DNA of 64,000 nt from Schistosoma haematobium (taxonomy: Eukaryota; Platyhelminthes; Trematoda; Strigeidida; Schistosomatidae). The DNA lies in the NCBI RefSeq assembly GCF_000699445.3, contig NC_067195.1, positions 85,570,569 to 85,634,568 of the forward strand. Reading direction: 5' to 3'. The position numbers and the translations under genes were made by a program. Shown here piece by piece: positions 45,453 through 57,500 of this stretch (position 1 is the stretch's first letter; each line of letters opens with the position of its first letter). The notes under the pieces were generated by a model. It was not told the origin of the DNA and searched no databases. It was given only the letters and a program-made list of their open reading frames with translations.

Positions 45453-45950
45453 GACAAGCTTATTTTGTAAATAGTTTTCGATGTTATTTGCATTTATTAT
45501 GTTAGTTTTTCATAGCATATACATTTACTATTAAATGATTGTACGTGTCGTTTAAGTGTATGACCTTGAACACACTTTCTTCCGTCGTGTTACACTTATA
45601 GTATGACACACGTTGTTACCTACTAACAAGTGCACTGCCATACACACACCTCTTGTTCTCCGTTTGCTCGTGGTTGTGTTAACTGAACTCTAAATCGACT
45701 ACTATACCGCACCCTACGTTTGGTTATATCACTGGAAGGACATCAATCTCACTGGAATCTTCAATCATCTATAATTGTGGATTCAGTACTAAACTCAACC
45801 GGAACACGCACAAACCTGCTGAATTAAGTAGAGCCTCTACTTTTGTTGTGTTTACAACGTTTAACTGATATATATTGACATTACTATTTGTACTTGGTAA
45901 CTCGGTTATCATTTTTGAGTTCATATATTATTTGGTCCACCACAATTGTC

Positions 45951-46166
45951 TGGTGAGCCTCGAGTTTATCACAGTTGTTATATTGCTTATATTTTTACTT
46001 GGTACATAAGTTTATTTTTCACATTATGTACTCGCCAAATAAACTTATTGACATGGATTGTCCACCACTAAATCCCCTTAACTCATCGCACGCAAACGAT
46101 AATACTTTAAGTTCAGACTACCTACATGCGGTGCTAACAACCCTAGGATTTGGTTCGCCCAAATAG
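45951..46166 (+). pseudogene. LTR-element leader and gag-like start, copy 2
   Basis: Duplicate of 31704-31919, including the tggtgagcc site and the 63-codon frame starting at 45975. Confidence 0.35.
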
Positions 46167-46385
46167 AAGCATTATTCATGGCTAGAGGCATACGCTCATA
46201 AGCGGCGAAATATGCCTAGGTTGATTCTAGACTAGCGTGTTCAATAACTTCGTCAACAACGTGCTTTAAACCATGCATATTATGGACTAAGTGTTCCCTC
46301 CCGTAGTAATTTTTGTATCCCAAGAAGAAATTATTCAAATCAACACAAACACTGTTGATGGTACTTGTAAAAGTGTATAGAAACT

Positions 46386-46387
<2 letters not shown>

Positions 46388-46458
<71 letters not shown>
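46388..46458. repeat. (AT)n followed by (AG)n microsatellite
   Basis: About 44 bp of alternating AT run directly into about 25 bp of AG. It begins about 30 bp beyond the right break of duplication copy 2. Confidence 0.95.
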
Positions 46459-46744
46459 GCTGGAGAATATGTACTTTATTTACAGACACAAAGATACGTG
46501 TTGATATAGCAATATTTGACAAACAAACTTAGATTATTAAATACAAACAAATGAAGCCTGACAACACAGATGGAAACATTTTCAAAAAAAATCGATAGGG
46601 ATTAAACTAAGCAAATGAAATAGCAATTAGGAACCCCCCACCGAACGAACCGAAAAATACACGATTTTCTTCAATTGTTTTAATAATCTACAAGAAAAAA
46701 GAAATGAGAAAATGTTTTAGATATTGGAAAAAGGATTTCACTTT

Positions 46745-46965
46745 ATCTGTATAGGGTTATGGAGCTTATTAAGTTTTTGATTGAGATCATGAACTGATTG
46801 ATGTTTGACCACCACTGAAAACCTGGAAGCACTGGATGGCCGTTTCGTCCTACTATGCGACCCCTCAGCAGTGTGCATACACGATCCCGTTCGCGGGATT
46901 CGAACCCAGGGCCTTCAGTCTCGCGCACAAACGCTTAACCTTTAGACCACTGAGCCGGCGTCCAA
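46745..46965 (-). repeat. tRNA-derived SINE with hammerhead ribozyme core (schistosome alpha type)
   Basis: On the minus strand a tRNA-like head carries a polymerase III A box (ggctcagtggtctaaagg) and B box (gggttcgaatccc, complement of 46895-46907). The hammerhead core follows, then ccagtgcttccaggttttc and a 3' part ending near 46745. This order is that of the schistosome alpha-type SINEs, in which the ribozyme cleaves tandem transcripts. About 180 bp further right (46966-47150) looks like associated repeat sequence, but I cannot align it within this window. Confidence 0.8.
46842..46868 (-). ncRNA. Hammerhead ribozyme core, probably impaired
   Basis: The minus strand reads ctgagggg, then tcgcatagtaggac, then gaaac. 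The conserved boxes are CUGANGA and GAAA. Here the last A of the first box is G (CUGAGGG), and stem II pairs only GUC with GAC because the next base pair is lost. The box order, loop length and GAAAC are kept. Loss of the core A is expected to abolish or strongly reduce cleavage. Confidence 0.7.
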
Positions 46966-47552
46966 CGGAGTTAATGTCTAACTTCAACTAACCCACAAAA
47001 TTGCGCGACCATTTTCCATTGTACTGAGGTAGATACCTGTCTCTATCCGACACGGATTAGCTCCACTGATCACGGCTTCTCACTAGAACTCCGAGAATTT
47101 CCTCATGAAGCTAGTCACCAGTGAGCACATGGTAACTATTGACTATGTTATTAAAAATTTGATGATATATCCCTAGAATTAAGTTATTAAGGTTATTGAT
47201 ATCACTGGCCTTTTCAGTTGTCAATGACAGAAAAATAATGAAAGCTTTAAGATTACAATATCCAGTTCGAAGAACGCAACTACATCAAAATGTTTTAATT
47301 TGTGACATGATTGAATTAATCAAGTGTTTATAACTAATTTATCAACAAATGAGTTTCAAGTTCAAATTTGGTTCTGAGAAATCTTTTCTACAATGAATTA
47401 CACTGAACTCGATGCAATTGCTGAATGAAATCCGGTAACTAAGGATGAAATTGAACATGCGAACACATACTTCGAAAAAGATGTACGAACTTTAAAAGCT
47501 AAAGAATCGATGGGGTGTAAGAAATATCTTAGTTATCGTGGTTGACATGCAA

Positions 47553-47575
47553 TATATATATATATATATGAGAGA
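47553..47575. repeat. Short (AT)n run before a family A copy
   Basis: atatatatatatatatatg followed by agagaga, directly upstream of a 5'-truncated family A short element. Confidence 0.85.
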
Positions 47576-47577
47576 GA

Positions 47578-47944
47578 AGCGAGTGTTCGGCGCTTTAGCC
47601 GGGTTGATGGACATGGAGAATCCATCTAGAAGAGTTGGAAAATAACCCTGATTCCAAACCGATGGGGCACATGGGCTCCAGTAAACCCGTAGGAAACAAA
47701 TGGCGTATGAACCAATCGTTGGTCACTGGCTACCATGGGACTGCATCTCCTGAAGTTACTCTATTGCCATGTGGATTCGACCTTCAGGTCGAAGCCTCGA
47801 GGTGTGGCCCACTAATGAAAACACCTACTTCGGTTTAGGGACCCGGGTAGCATCCCAGCCCTCACACAAATTGAATGATTTATGTGGCGCATATCTGTTT
47901 ATTGCCTCCTCGTACCAATGTTTATGTGTTTAAATAAATAAATA
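47578..47944 (+). repeat. Family A short element, 5'-truncated, with intact 3' tail
   Basis: Begins within the module at gcgagtgttcggcgctt, continues to cagccctcacacaaattgaa, and passes the fixed junction to tatgtggcgcatatctg. It ends with (AAATA)n at 47934-47944. It shows the non-autonomous form clearly: 5' UTR module joined directly to the LINE 3' tail. Confidence 0.85.
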
Positions 47945-49165
47945 AACGAGAGGGAAAGAGATTAAGCACATATCAATATCACTTTTCCCCATCGGATAGC
48001 AATCTACTCAATATTTGAGTTTTTTTTAACTCGCGGGACAATTACGATCTAAAATGATGAACACCACTTTTCAATGTTGTAATATTATTAAAACAACTTT
48101 GAAGTGTAGTTTTATAGTGTAATGGATGATATACTAAATTTAATGTTAAAAACGTAGATGTAGACATTGAATAGTATAAGGTACTACGAGGTCCGAGATA
48201 TCTTTGGTAGTTGGAGTCAACAGTAGAATGTCTTTTTGATGAATGACTTGAAATTTATAAAACAATTTAGTTTATTAAAAAGCTGAATGGTTGATCTAAT
48301 AAAGCAGTAGTTTCATTGTATTTCTTGTGATTTCGTTCAGAATTTCCGAGTCCTCAAAAATATACGTTTACTTGTTTCTAGCATACGACGTTGGGTTGAA
48401 AGTTTTATAAAGCTTTATATTTTACACTATTATTCATATTTATTTGGTACAAGGGGGCACTAAATACATATGAGCCGCACAATAACAATGAGGCCAGTAA
48501 CAGTTATCATTGATTTTACTCCTAATCGTATCTATCTTACATATATGTTTGGACAGCTTTTTTCACTATATTGTTCATTGAGACAGTAAGAAAAAAAAAA
48601 GTGAATAACAAATACACGAATTCAATAAAGTTTTATAAGGTGGGGTTTTTTTCCAACTACAAGTAACCAGTGGGAGAACCGAAGACAAAAAACCGACCTT
48701 TCCAAATCATAATTGTCTTAAAGCTCAAATGATTCAAATTATTATTCACTCATGTATACACACAGCAACATTCTAATTCTATGAACACCAAATAATTTTC
48801 ATTACACACACAAAATAATGCACCATTCTTAACACCAAATAAAAGATTGAAACATTAAGAAATATAGAAAATGGGAGGGTGAACAATAATGCGAAATACA
48901 ATATTTTCAGGTATATTAGTCGTTTAGGTGTTCTAAAAAGTTCATGATTCAGTGAGAACGTATTCATTTTATTAGTGCTAAAATGGTCGTTATAAATTTT
49001 TGAATTGATATTACCTTACTGACTTTTGCTGTTATCTGATTAGCTACCTTCTCTTTTAGTCTATTATTTTCATCATATACCCTAAGGTTATAGTTTTTAT
49101 TATATAAAAATTTGTTGTATCACAATTTCGACTTCTTGAAATAATCGTCAGCTCCCAAATGCGAC
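47945..49165. other. AT-rich region, no feature recognised
   Basis: No coding region or shared repeat found. A-rich (48589-48600) and T-rich (48645-48652) runs are present. Confidence 0.5.
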
Positions 49166-49284
49166 GAGGGTGTTGTTTAAGAAATCGAGAGAACGAAAAG
49201 CGAATGTTTGGCGCTTTAACCGGGTCGGTAGGTTCGAACATCCTTTTAGGGGAGTTGGAAAACCCTGATTCCAAACCAATAGTC
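49166..49284 (+). repeat. Family A internal fragment
   Basis: About 115 bp from the middle of the family A module (gaacgaaaagcgaatgtttg through ccctgattccaaaccaatag). Neither the 5' start nor the 3' tail is present. Confidence 0.75.
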
Positions 49285-50304
49285 GATGCTACAGTATGAC
49301 TCTGTTGGAGATAACATGGACGTTTAAGGTATTTGTCATTGTCAAAGGTGGTAACTGTTCTGGATAGCCAAAACTAAACACTAATAAGCAACTCAAAGCC
49401 TTTGGATGATTGTTAAGTCTCTATTGATAGTTCAAACCGAATCGACCGTCATGAGGCTGTTAACGGAACATCCTAATAGAAATAAGAAGAATGTCTAAGT
49501 AGACGACAACACTAAGGAAGCATTAGTCAAAGTGAATGAAAGGATTGCTAAGTCAACGACAATTGCTTACAATGTCATACATCAGGTAACATTTGTCCCG
49601 ACCGTTGCTGCTACCTCAAGGTCCTACCATGCCAAACAGGTCGGTTGAAGAGTGGCAAGATTAAAAACAGCAAACCTAAGGTCTGAGGTCGAAGTTGTAC
49701 TGCTGACTGTACAGAGGTGTGACAGCAGTAAGGTGTTTCCTTCAGACATTTAACATAACAGCAATGCTGCCTTCCCATAAGAAGGGGTGAGGTTAGAAAA
49801 CGTCAACCCTAAAATGCACACCTCGCATTATCACACGGATATCCGTTTCGAGCGGTAAGGTTCCAATAAGTACGGAGCTAACACGAAAATTACTCACAAA
49901 AAGGTCGTGTATGACCGACCTCAAACAGTTGCCCCTTAGGCACCGTGGTCACGCTCTTACGTCACTAAAACCACCTTTAATCCAATTTCCTATTCAGGTA
50001 CCTCCAGAAGAACCGTTCCGCGGTGTGGGCAACAGGGAAGTGATAACCGCCCTCATACCTCTAACAGCACTCCAGATCACTGCATTTATAACCAATCTCC
50101 CTGTTCAATTTTTATTATTCCTCCTACCGCGACTTTCAACTCTAAACTTGCTCTTTTGACTTCCTCCTCAAGTGTCACCATAGCCAACGATTCTGGTGCG
50201 CGAAACACTGTCTCAGGTCTACTGAAAACTCGCTCCAAATTACATACTAGAGCCTTCAACGTATGCACCCTGTGTTAAATCGGCAAGCAGGCCTCCTTGG
50301 TTAG

Positions 50305-52252
50305 GATCTAGAATCTTGTACCATCGACAGTGTGAATGGAACATTGAAGTAGGTCCCCCGACTCTACCTGAAGTTCAGAAAGCTATAGCTAATCTGAAAC
50401 GAGGGAGAGCAGCTGGTCTAGATGGATTGGCGTCAGAGGTTTTTAAGGATGGTGGTCCAATTTTAGCGACTAGGTTGACTAATACTTTCAGTCAGTCAGT
50501 CAATAACAACGTAGAACTTCGTACATACGTACATCAGTTCGAGTTGCCACACCACATTAGCACAGAGATGCAGTTATCGATTTTAATCCAACAGTGATAG
50601 AGGCGGTAAGAGTATAAGCAGTAGTCGGAAACATCAGGGTTTGAAGATGTTATTCACGGAGTATAATCCAGTGAAATAGATTTGGGAAGAGAAAAAAAGA
50701 GACAATGAGGATTCAGGAGATTAGAATTTGGGAGAACACAAAGAGTGGATGCACCTGCGCCATTGCAGACTATTTTGAGCCATGTCATTCAGGGTCTCTA
50801 ACCATCGGTTGCTTTCATTTCGCAGATCCCAACCAGGTAGTGTACACCTACCAACGTGACTCAGTCCACTTGTCAGTGACTTTATGGATTTGCGCCATGT
50901 TTTGGTCTGACCGCTCCTAGCTTTCTTCCAATCTACCCCTACACCATAAAATATCGCACGTCGAGACAGTCGGTGGTTGGGTATACGTAACACGTGTCCC
51001 AGCCATCTCAACTGATGAAGTTTCACTACGTCATCAATTGATTTGCCATCCTTACCTAGTACCCGTTTCCTAACAACTGCGTTATTTACTCGATGGTCCC
51101 AGGATATACGAACAATGTTTTGAAGACACCTATGATCAAATACTAGTAACCTATGAATATCATTTACTCTTACCGGCAATGTTTCACTGCCATAAAGTAG
51201 GACGGAACGAACTAATGCTTTAGCTAAAATCTGGCGGTTGGACATAATCCCATCTGGCTGGTCACAATCACTGATTGTCCCAATATATAAAAACGGGTCA
51301 AAATCACCCTGTAATAACCATAAGTTCAATATAGAATCTAAAATACTACCCTCAATAATGTTCGGATGCCTAATAAAGACTCGTGAACTGCAAACACGAG
51401 AAAATCAAGCTGGCTTCAGACCTGGTCGTGGCTGCATCGACCACATATTCACCATTCGTCAGGTTTTAGAACACAGGCATACTTATCGGTGTCCAACAGT
51501 GATAGTTTTTCTTGACTTAAAGGCAACATTTGACTCCGTAGACCGCGAGATTCTGTGAGTGAGATTCTATGGCAGTGTCTGTCAGTGAAAGGCGTACCTC
51601 AGAAGAACATAAACCTTGTGAAGGCTCTTTACTCGAACACTACCAGTCGAGTCAGAGCTTATGGCGAACTGTCATCTGCTTTTGCAACCTCAAGTGGTGT
51701 TTGACAAGGTTGTCCACTATCTCCATTTCTGTCTAACTTTATCATAGACCTATTGATGGAAATAACATTCTCGTCTACTGAATTCTCGGGTATTGATCTT
51801 ATTCCAGGAGATCCACTTATCGACTTAGAATACGCAGATGATATAGTCCTGTTTGGTGAAGACGCTGATAAAATGCAGTCTTCCAGTAGCACTGAGCGAC
51901 AATGCCAGAATGTTTGGGATGCTTTTCCCCTCTAGACCCAAGTTATTGCTTCAGGACTGGCCTATGTCAACACCTAAACTAAGGATAGGGAGTGAAGTAG
52001 TCGAACGCGTTGACAACTTCACTTATGTTGGAAGTCTGATCAACCCTAATAGGTTGGTGTCTGACGAAATCTCAGCACGGATTCGAAAAGCTCGCTTGAC
52101 TTTTGCCAACTTACGTCACCTATGGAGAAGGCGAGATATCCGTCTATCAATTAAGGGACGAGTAAACTGCGTGGCAATTCGTTCCGTTCCACTTTACGGA
52201 TGCGAAACGTGGCCATTAAGAGTAGAAGATACTCGTAAGTTACTGGTATGGC
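50305..52252 (+). pseudogene. Reverse transcriptase of family B element, interrupted
   Basis: Blocks in order: VGPPTLPEVQKAIANLKRGR and GLASEVFKDGGPILATRLTN (before the nested insertion), then KIWRLDIIPSGWSQSLIVPI, ENQAGFRPGRGCIDHIF, motif A VFLDLKATFDSVDRE, a stop at 51556, GVPQKNINLVKALYSNTTSR, FLSNFIIDLLMEITFSSTEF, YADDIVLFGEDADKM, and FTYVGSLINPNRLVSDEISA with RKARLTFANLRHLWRRRD. The catalytic YADD is present. Several frameshifts and the 0.7-kb insertion inactivate it. Confidence 0.82.
50502..51213 (-). mobile_element. 5'-truncated family B fragment nested antisense inside family B
   Basis: The minus strand begins VRSVLLYGSETLPVRVND and continues FDHRCLQNIVRISWDHRVNN, HQLRWLGHVLRIPNHRLSRR and WLETLNDMAQNSLQWRRC. 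The 3' UTR follows and a (GACT)n tail ends at about 50502 (plus strand cagtcagtcagtc). The host RT frame reads LTN before it and AKIW after it. Flanking words ctaatacttt (left) and ctaatgcttt (right) are a target duplication of about 10 bp with one mismatch. Confidence 0.85.
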
Positions 52253-52734
52253 ATTCAACTGATAAGATTATTCATGTGTATCAATAAATGGAGAAAAGGA
52301 ATAAGTGAAAACGAATAAAAATTGGTGCTCAGTGTAAAATTTGATGACAAAATTATAAGCAGACAGATATCACCAGCAATAATACGTATATATAAGGACA
52401 ATGATTCACAACAATCTACGACATGCACATTTCTTGTATGACTAACTTTATTTTTCGACGTACGCTTTACATAGAAATAAGTAAAGTAAAGGAATTATAA
52501 TGAAAGTTTAAAAAAGATCTAGTGGGAAAATTTATACAAAACTAAGTAAATGTATAAAGAAACCCGTCCTCACTTTAAACTAGCATGGCAATTGAGGGTG
52601 TTGATAACCGAGAAAAAGTAAGCGAATGTTTTATTCCGATTCGGAGCTATTCATAAGTAAACATTTAAAGATTTTCAAAACATTTACATCCTGTGTTGAG
52701 CAAGTTGCAATTAAATTGTTGGTTACTAAGTAGG
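52253..52734. other. No feature recognised
   Basis: AT-rich spacer between the broken family B element and a family A copy. Confidence 0.45.
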
Positions 52735-53530
52735 ATGCTCCCAAATACCCTGGTACGGCCGAGAGTGGGGAGAATCAGCTGTCCCTCTCTAAACGCTCTC
52801 ATATTGCCACGCGCACACAACCACTGCCAGGGAAGTCCTGTAGTGAACGAGAACGCAAGTGAGGACAATCCAATGTATTTGAATACAAAATTACGGAATA
52901 TCTTGGTAAAATCTGAGAACCATACAGTAAATACTTCATTTGCAAAATGTCAACCAATCATCTAAGACTTCATCGTTCTTTCGTTACCACACCAATAATT
53001 GTTTGTTCCTTTTCTCTTTTCTTTGATTTTCTTAAACTTCTGCTCCAGGCATTTCACTTTTGACTGATGATACATCCTACTTATATCTGTCAACATTAGT
53101 AACAGACACCACAGTCCTACTCGGTGCCTTCTCGTCGCATTACTGTTGTTTACGAAATTGAGAGGACGAAAAGCGAATGTCCGGAGCTTTAGCCAGGTCG
53201 GTAGGTTGAAGCATCCTCCTAGGGGAGCTAGAAAACCCTGATTACAAACCAATGGAGCTCATGGGCTCCAGGATCCTAAGGAAACAAATGGCATGTGGAT
53301 CTATTGTTGGTCACCGGCTACCATGGGACTGCATCTCCTGATGTTGCCCCACCCCCTTGTGGATTAGACCTTTAGGTCAAAAGCTTGTGGTGTGGCCCCC
53401 TAAAATAAAAACCTGCTTCGGTTTAGGGACCCGAGTAACACTCCAGCCCTCACGCAAATCAAATGATTTATGTGACGCATAGCTATTTGATGCCTTTTTG
53501 TACCAATGTATGTGTTTAAATAATTATAAA
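52735..53530 (+). repeat. Family A short element interrupted by repeat C
   Basis: The 5' start (tgctcccaaataccctgg) through gaagtcct at 52839 is family A. The module resumes at 53119 with actcggtgccttctcgtcgc and continues to the fixed junction (caaatgatttatgtgacgc) and a degraded tail at about 53530. The intervening 52840-53112 is a repeat C fragment. A 6-bp duplication, agtcct, lies at 52834-52839 and 53113-53118. Confidence 0.8.
52840..53112 (-). repeat. Repeat C: CR1-like 3' UTR fragment inserted in family A
   Basis: The reverse complement carries the family C words gacagatataagtaggatgt, ctggagcagaagtttaag and ttttaccaagatattccg, and a 3' end tgtcctcacttg. Only about 270 bp of the 3' UTR was inserted. 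Confidence 0.7.
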
Positions 53531-54180
53531 AAAATAATAACAAGTCCTAATTGAAACTAGACGATAGAGGTTCAGTGAGAGATGAGATTGACCTTGTACA
53601 GTTACTATAGATATATACGAGGTACATTCACTGTAACGTTATAAATAGAGTAGACGTAGAAACAGAATCAACGTCATTAAAACCGCGCATCAACAAAATA
53701 TATACGATTTGGACATTTACAGCTGAGTCATTGTTGAGTTAGAATTGCATTCAATAGACAGTAATAGGTAGTGTAGGACTTGTTCTAAATGTATATCGAT
53801 CCAAGTTACCACAACTTACATTAAAGACATAAAGAAATAAAATTAACAAGATGGACACAAGATCGAAAACAATTATAATTAAGGTTGAATCCAACTGTTC
53901 CACTGCAACTGATTCTGGGACATATTACCTGACGTCTTTTATTCATGGGTTACGATTAACTTACAGATTCCAAACTGAAACTTTGCACTAGCCGATGTTA
54001 TTAAGTTCGAATGTTTAAGACTTAGTGGACTGAATTCACGCCTTCGTTTGGTGGCCTGTGGTTTTCTTTTAACCTACTCTTATGGAACTCAGCATTGAGT
54101 GCTGAGGTAGGGAGTGGGTGAGATACGCTTATCATGTATTTCTTCTACCTAGGTTGATGAGAGCTTGTGACCTAGTTAGT
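53531..54180. other. No feature recognised
   Basis: Spacer between two family A short elements in the same orientation. Confidence 0.4.
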
Positions 54181-54548
54181 CGAATGTCCGGCGCTTTAAC
54201 CAGGTTGGTGGACATATAGAGTCCACCTAGGAGAGTTGGAAAATAACCCTGATTCCAAACCAATGATGCATATGGGCTCCAGTATCCTGAAGGAACAAAT
54301 GGCGTATGAACCAATCGTTGGCCACTGGTTACCATGGGACTGCATCTCATTACGATGCTCCACTGCCTTGTGGATGGAACTTTTAGGTCGAAGGCTCCGG
54401 GTGTGGCCCCATAAGAAAACCACCTACTTCAGTTTGGGCAGCCGGGCAGTGTCAGCCCTCACACAAATCAAATGATTTGTGTGGCGCATATGTACCTGGT
54501 GCCTTCTTGTACCAGTATTTGTGTTCGAATAAATCAATAAATTAATCG
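54181..54548 (+). repeat. Family A short element, 5'-truncated, with 3' tail
   Basis: Starts at gaatgtccggcgctttaacc, passes cagccctcacacaaatcaaa and the fixed junction (tgatttgtgtggcgcatatg), and ends aataaatcaataaatt. Nearly the same start point as the copy at 47578. Confidence 0.85.
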
Positions 54549-57500
54549 ATTTATCAATTCTCATAAAAAATCACAAAGACCCTTTGATCAACTATTATTA
54601 ATCGAGTACTGGCCTACGATGGCCCATCAACTGAATTCAACGAGTCAAGTAGTTTATTAGAACTACCAACTTATCTCAACCTTTACTGTTTCATGCATAC
54701 GCTATTGGAACTGTATTGATTTCGTTTTATCTCTGAACAGTAGTTAGAAAATAAGTCATGAGAAAAATGATATATGATACGATTAACGTTTCTCTTTGAC
54801 TATATGTAGATCAGTGGGTTATATACTGAAGAGATCAGTCAGTTCCCCAATTCGAATAAACGAGCAAAATTTGCCTTAATTGCTTATTTCGCGTGCATAT
54901 CTGGAATTTAGAAATAGCATACAGTAGTTTTGACTTAAAATATTAGTAAGGATTTAAGAATTGCAACTAAAATGTTTGATTAGCGAAGCAACTAGGTACT
55001 TTGCAAAATAGTAAGTCATGAAATAAAAAGCAAGGATCCAGAAAGAACTATCAAATACTATTCTGAAACCAAAGACACAACCCACTGAGGGCCTACCTTG
55101 TCTTCGAAGATGACAGGTGTGTTTGACTGTATTTGGTGACCAGCATGTTCTACTTTTCTCCAATTGATACGTATAACGTCTTGTTGGACGGCGCACTAAG
55201 TGAAAATTTTAAGCAATAGAATTATATAAGAATGCAGAATGATAATGAAAATAATGGTAATCGACAATTGTTAATGTTACTAAAACATATGAACACGGTA
55301 ATCATGAATTAAATTATGAAGTTGTATCAGCCTAGCCGACTGAGATATGTGGAGTACATAATCGACGACAACCCACACTTATATTGGGTTTTGAAATAAA
55401 ATCAGTCAATTCATTTGATCGTTTTCAACTGTTTGAACTACCATATAGTCCGTATGGTTAGTGCATGAGGAAATGGGATCTAAATGATATAGCCAAATAA
55501 AAACCAGTGTAAAGTTTGTATGTTATTTAGGTCACTAGCATCTTTTTTTCAAAGAACTTGAAAGACAGTTTGCTGTATCTGGTTTACTACTTTTGATCAG
55601 CCTCTAAGCTTAGTAACATTCTATGTATATTTTTAATTTTACGTTGCTGATTTACCGACCGTTTAATTTTGAACTATGAAAACAAACCAACTCACGAAAA
55701 CCACACGTATGAGGAAATGTTTAAATTCTAATATTTTGTAAAATAAGCGATTTTTGACTGTGACGCAAATCGATAAAACTCAGTTATCTACTTACAGCTC
55801 GCCAATTTAGGATGTAGTAAACCATAGAACGAAGTAGACTTTAAAATGATGGTATGCAGGTCAAGAAAGGTGTCTATTATGTTAGAAATGGCGTAAAACC
55901 AGAAGGGCTATTCATGAGGATGTTTTAGACATGCATACGAAACCATGTCATATATTGATAGGTAAATTGGTTTGTACGAATGCACAAATGTAACTATAAT
56001 CATGTAGTACATGTTGGTGACACTAAACAGCAGTTGAAACATCATTATTTTAAGGAACGGAGCTGTATAGAAAAAGCGAATAGCTTTTACAACCTAAATA
56101 ACTTTAATAATTGCATTACTTAGACTCCTTATTTTAACATTTTCCAACAAACCTCAAGAACGAATTTTAAAGACAGTTTGCAAAGTCACATACTTGTAAG
56201 GCAATCAGACTTCCACCCAAAAGAAGAGCAGCAACCCTGCCGATTTTCGCGAATATATAACCTGCAAGTCTAGGGAAGTAATTTGAAAATTTTATTACGA
56301 TCTTACAGTCCTGATCCTACACCTATAATAACCTGCTGGCGATGAGGACGGCTTTTGATGTCATCGAGTGTATCCTTCACTGCAGTTAAGGCGCGTTCGC
56401 TCTGACCCTCAGTTCTCGTCATAGTAGCGCAGAATGATGAACTGACCACCCTCAACCTCTAGTAATCAGGTTTCAAGGTAGTGGTTCAGTCGACCTGTGC
56501 TGTTACTTGAGATATGTATAAGCGAAGTTTTTCATTCGCCATTTTTTGCTGATAAATCTGCTATTACATGTTTAGGGTCTTTTAGTCGTTTATTTGGTTG
56601 TTTCTGAACCCTTTTGCTGTGATCATGAAGATTATTAATGATAGATGGAGCAGCTTAGGTTGATTGGTTAAGAGTTGACCTCAAACAACTAATCACGTCA
56701 AAACAGTATAGTTCAAGTATTCATTCACTTCCTTATTTTGTATAGGCTTTACATTTCCTATTATTTTATATTGAATGTTAAGAGTTTTTTTTGTCTGAAC
56801 AGGTAATCCCACGCTCCACTGTGACTGCGCGAAGATCTAAATAAAGACCTATTCACTACTAGTCTGGTTTCTCCTATCAATAGCACGAGGGTTACCTACG
56901 GGCACGAAAGATTAACACTTAAGCAGTGAGGCAATGAGAAGTTTTAATACAAATATCGTCGGACGTATCTTAATTGGCTGAACAAACTCTAAGATGTGGT
57001 CGTGCTTGATTTACTCAGTATCAGCTATTGTACAAGAGTAATCAAGGAACTACATTACTTCCCTATGTTCTATTAATATACGAAAATAACCGCCTAGTGG
57101 AAGCACGGATTTTATGAGTGGTGAGAGATCTAACGATCAACGTTTTACATAAACTCCTAACCTTTCGATCCTCATTCTTGAATGGTTCACTATTAGCCCA
57201 CTAAGACCATTCGAAGGCATCAGTTTTATATTTATAGTGTAAGGAAGTAATAGATGAATTTGAAGATTAATCTGTAATTGCTAAAAACGTTAATAAGTTT
57301 ACAGAGCTCAAATAAGGTGGCTGCTAAGCTACAGACCTGGGCATTTAATCCAATTATTCCTAGTTTGCTGTAACTCCGTCCGGTAAGTCCTTTCTCATCT
57401 TTTCCCATGTTAGTCTAAGTTTTGTGAAGCTCCAACATCTTGAAGTCGAACAGATCACCAGCTTGTGTAAATATAATGACTGAGATGGCACACGACACAG

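Larger units (their letters stand above)
35512..46358. repeat. 10.84-kb direct segmental duplication, copy 2
   Basis: Same order and orientation as 21268-32111. The left break truncates CR1-like element 2 within its coding C-terminus. The right break lies about 30 bp before an (AT)n(AG)n tract. By eye the two copies differ mainly by 1-2 bp changes in A/T runs. Confidence 0.92.
49599..52252 (+). mobile_element. Family B RTE-like element, internally deleted, with nested insertion
   Basis: The 5' region (49599-50110) matches 1316-1826 inverted. The endonuclease start (KLHTRAFNVCTLC, about 50233-50271) is joined after about 15 codons to the RT region, so most of the endonuclease is deleted. RT continues to about 50500, is interrupted by an antisense family B fragment, and resumes at about 51214-51225. 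It ends near 52252 inside the C-terminal region (RVEDTRKLLV), so the 3' UTR and tail are missing. Confidence 0.8.

Noticed and set aside
46340..46522. ORF rich in alternating Ile-Tyr and Arg-Glu
   Set aside because: Translation of the (AT)n(AG)n microsatellite.
54954..55196. 80-codon minus-strand ORF
   Set aside because: No domain, no repeat match and low-complexity basic start; consistent with chance.
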